From CBDCWT01 sp965223305 (GTDB taxonomy: Bacteria > Planctomycetota > Planctomycetia > Pirellulales > Pirellulaceae), in assembly GCA_965223305.1 (NCBI GenBank), contig CBDCWT010000016.1:124001-188000 (forward strand): 64,000 bases of DNA, in the 5' to 3' direction. The notes beneath the pieces were generated by a model, which was given only the letters and a program-made list of their open reading frames with translations, was not told the origin of the DNA and ran no database searches. Position numbers and translations under genes: made by a program. Positions 63,901-64,000 of the stretch are shown one piece after another. How positions within the stretch are numbered: the first letter of the stretch is position 1; every line of letters begins with the position of its first letter.

Positions 63901-64000
63901 CTCTGTGAGTTTTTGGATGAATGTAAGCCGCCAGAGCGGCGTGAATCCGCGAATCGTGGCACCGGAGGATGGCTATCACATCAACATTCACACGGAGTTC
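57977..64000 (+). CDS. Giant secreted multidomain protein (propellers, LamG and Calx-beta repeats), 3' end outside window
   Basis: 2008 residues visible, open to the window end. Starts MLAVRSRRRRYPHKRTSHLR, then LERLEPRLALA, the planctomycete export motif (about 27-37). Residues about 50-760: sialidase/VPS10-like propeller with Asp-box motifs (RTTNGGDTW, RSIDGGASF, RTADGGDSW). About 890-1150: YWTD-type propeller (KIYWTDSEQGRIFRSDLSGG, KLYWTDRESDTIRRVNLDGS). Two cadherin-like segments contain PQTITITGVDD. From about 1280: three LamG-like domains (each opening HHWKFD) alternating with Calx-beta domains (FLSINDVVIAEGD; FVSINDVAVVEGD). Probably a surface adhesin or matrix protein that binds Ca2+ and glycans. 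Confidence 0.9.
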   Translation, partial: MLAVRSRRRRYPHKRTSHLRQSSRLHLERLEPRLALAAWIPQGPAPTINSQVENIEPDNQVSGAIHTVAAHPTDPNELYVGAVNGGVWKTNNAQAASPTWMSLTDDMPSLSIGALVFDPTDSSSQTIVAGVGHFSSFGRRGGPLSGLLRTTNGGDTWAVLGEQELQGRSVSGLAARGDLLLVSTNRFGGGVGGGVYRSIDGGASFQFASGTNGLALGAAFDLVGDPTNVNRYYVSVGEVGLFRSDDAGLTWLNVSANDQSTGGFHETITTLGNNNTEIAVAGDGRVYVAAAVDGQARYIGYSTNFGVSWTAMDLPQTPESDGDTEGLNPRVKPGGQGAIHSSILVDPNDPNIVYVGGDRQDGPYPNFVGATTSSGRLFRGDARVAPTGGVPSPQWEHLTHRSDIAAIPGGGTANASAPHADSREMVFDAAGDLIEVDDGGIYARSSPRDNTGVWLSLNGNLAITEIHDLAYDSNSDVIVAGTQDTGTVHQPVPGATIWDTVSGGDGGDIAIDDQSNPGFSTRYTSAQELRSFRRRVYDANNVLVSTASPALTVVGGGNPLVPQFVTPVALNAVAPTRLIIGGENSVYESLDQGETLTEIGPGIGVNRVAVAYGGRSAGQSNPDVLYVGSGDQIYVRTGPGPGMQATTGQFPGSVVRDVVLDPDDWMTAYAIDANRVFRTADGGDSWTDLTGNLVNASLRAIDFLSGAVDRLVVGGIGGVFAMSLDRLGIWGELGDALPNVPIFDLEYDETDGVLVAGTLGRGAFLLNSPLTESIDVVPQVVVKPSSTTLTTGEDGRGAMFDVFLSTAPTESVTLPITSSDPLEAAVNVSQLVFTSGNWSQPQTVVISGVDDAAVDGDVELSIALGPAASSTAGDPNYHGFDPADLVVTNIDDDQDDLLYWVDGSTDLLERATRGGSNVQTLVDMQARLNEAGDELAPGYLAVHAADRKIYWTDSEQGRIFRSDLSGGTIDTVVSELADVRGIAIDAAATKMYWVEAGSDRIRRSNLDGSQIETIVTGGVTEGQELEIDPLANKLYWTDRESDTIRRVNLDGSGAEVLIRDAGAEPSGFELDLVAGKMYWSEVRDDRIVRADLDGGNVEVVLDLGNLVGTSEAKSVAVDTDNSKLYWSDLATGTVYRANFDGTAVAELARVEAPLGITVATLFPGVSAFAPTGVITEESGAAATIEVTLDAPPLSTVAIPLSVSDETEATISPETLSFNAADWDVPQTITITGVDDSERDGDVGYAIELGTPISADSRYSSLAPIIFQATNYDDEYDIGSNLAHHWKFDETSGNEARDSVGGNHARLVNWDVSESKWVPGRIGGALDFADVDNYVATGTAIEQDRYSITFWLNTQQRVGINPRIAGPPDGPGIVINNETSEGVGLYSKASNLHDPVPPQLRNWEHFAVTLDHTTGLGQVYRNGKQVVAGSFSPEVPQLAWVFGHNADVDNHNDSLDGFLDDLRVYDRVLSAADVRALGRDQLFLSINDVVIAEGDAGTSNAVFIVSLSAAAAETVTVNFATADGTASAGADYQPASGQLVFAPNDTQKSITVPVIGDNVLEEDETFLLTLSASSGPLIVSERGVGTIRDDEADLTDGLTHHWKFDETAGDIAADSVGGNHARLFNWGVNEDRWVPGRIGGALDFSEADNFTRTMTGIPQTLYTITFWMNRRQDVGINPRVVEAPDGASSITINRERGDGIGFVGRVVDEEPPVLLNWEHYAVTIDHSLGEARVYRNAAEVASGSFTPDIPRLPWVFGHHYDQSNQNDPLSGWLDDLRVYDRILSETDIRALGTEASFVSINDVAVVEGDNGTTNAVFTVSLSPTLPQSVTVDYTTVDGTATGGVDYVATAGQLTFTSGQSQQSLVVPVVGDLNLEEDERFFVQLSNAVNATIIAGRGVGTIQDDEVDLNRGLRHHWKFDDIEGDRATDSVGDNDIRLFNWGPTEPKWVPGRLGGALDFGDADNIGLTSKGIEHTQYSVSFWMNVSRQSGVNPRIVAPEDGYHINIHTEF

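Noticed and set aside
1..64000. CRISPR array or cas genes
   Set aside because: No regularly spaced identical repeats with unique spacers were seen. The dispersed repeats are irregular in spacing.
1..64000. Ribosomal RNA genes
   Set aside because: No 16S, 23S or 5S signature sequences were noticed.

Overview
The window most likely comes from a planctomycete (Planctomycetota, Pirellulales-like). This is inferred from gene content, not from a database search. The signs are a PVC-type dehydrogenase/HEAT/cytochrome c protein, a PQQ-like propeller opening with WPRFRGPNGDG, a giant secreted protein with an N-terminal LERLEPRLALA motif, ECF sigma factors next to Ser/Thr kinases, several BlaI/M56 pairs, SLBB polysaccharide export, and abundant short dispersed repeats.

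Layout. 0-16 kb: the end of an RND heavy-metal efflux operon (adaptor, then CusA/CzcA), a PQQ-type propeller and a large heme-binding protein on opposite strands, a TPR + SLBB export pair, a sugar-phosphate isomerase-like protein, and a frameshifted uppP. Repeat-rich spacers lie at 12.4-13.4 and 15.6-16.0 kb. 16.1-25 kb: ssrA (tmRNA, tag ANLVAEENLAMAA) followed by an accessory block. The block holds an operon of poorly known genes (YkgJ, pRiA4b ORF-3, DUF6930-like and others), a ParD/ParE toxin-antitoxin pair, IS66 and resolvase debris, a GNAT/isomerase junction, an ABATE-CGNR regulator and a trans-sulfuration enzyme.

25.5-40.5 kb: a signalling region. A BlaI repressor is coupled to a 1853-residue M56 metallopeptidase/ankyrin receptor. 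Convergent to it is a second BlaI/M56 pair whose receptor ends in ankyrin repeats plus a cold-shock-like domain. Then come an ECF sigma factor, a Ser/Thr kinase fused to an alpha/beta hydrolase, a DUF4097-like adhesin and a CBM9-beta-lactamase-like protein. 40.9-48.1 kb: a Pnkp/Hen1 RNA-repair operon with two extra nucleotidyltransferase-like proteins and a small unknown protein. Upstream on the same strand sit two related tRNA genes, one with a UCA anticodon. 48.8-52.3 kb: a remnant of a second pnkp, then a third BlaI/M56 pair (secretin-N-like sensor) and a TlpA-like thioredoxin. 52.3-56.7 kb: a three-gene cassette (nuclease-like, unknown, Ser/Thr kinase) lying between a lepB 3' fragment and intact lepB. 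56.8-64 kb: an ECF sigma factor with a putative anti-sigma partner, then the start of a giant secreted multidomain protein that runs off the window.

Two miniature inverted-repeat element families recur: family A, four copies of exactly 174 bp; family B, about 150 bp, three copies. Both are flanked by CTAG/CTAA duplications, and in three of seven cases the duplicated tetranucleotide holds the TAG stop codon of a neighbouring gene. Several genes, including uppP and pnkp, carry single-base frameshifts, so either gene decay or sequencing indels must be kept in mind.
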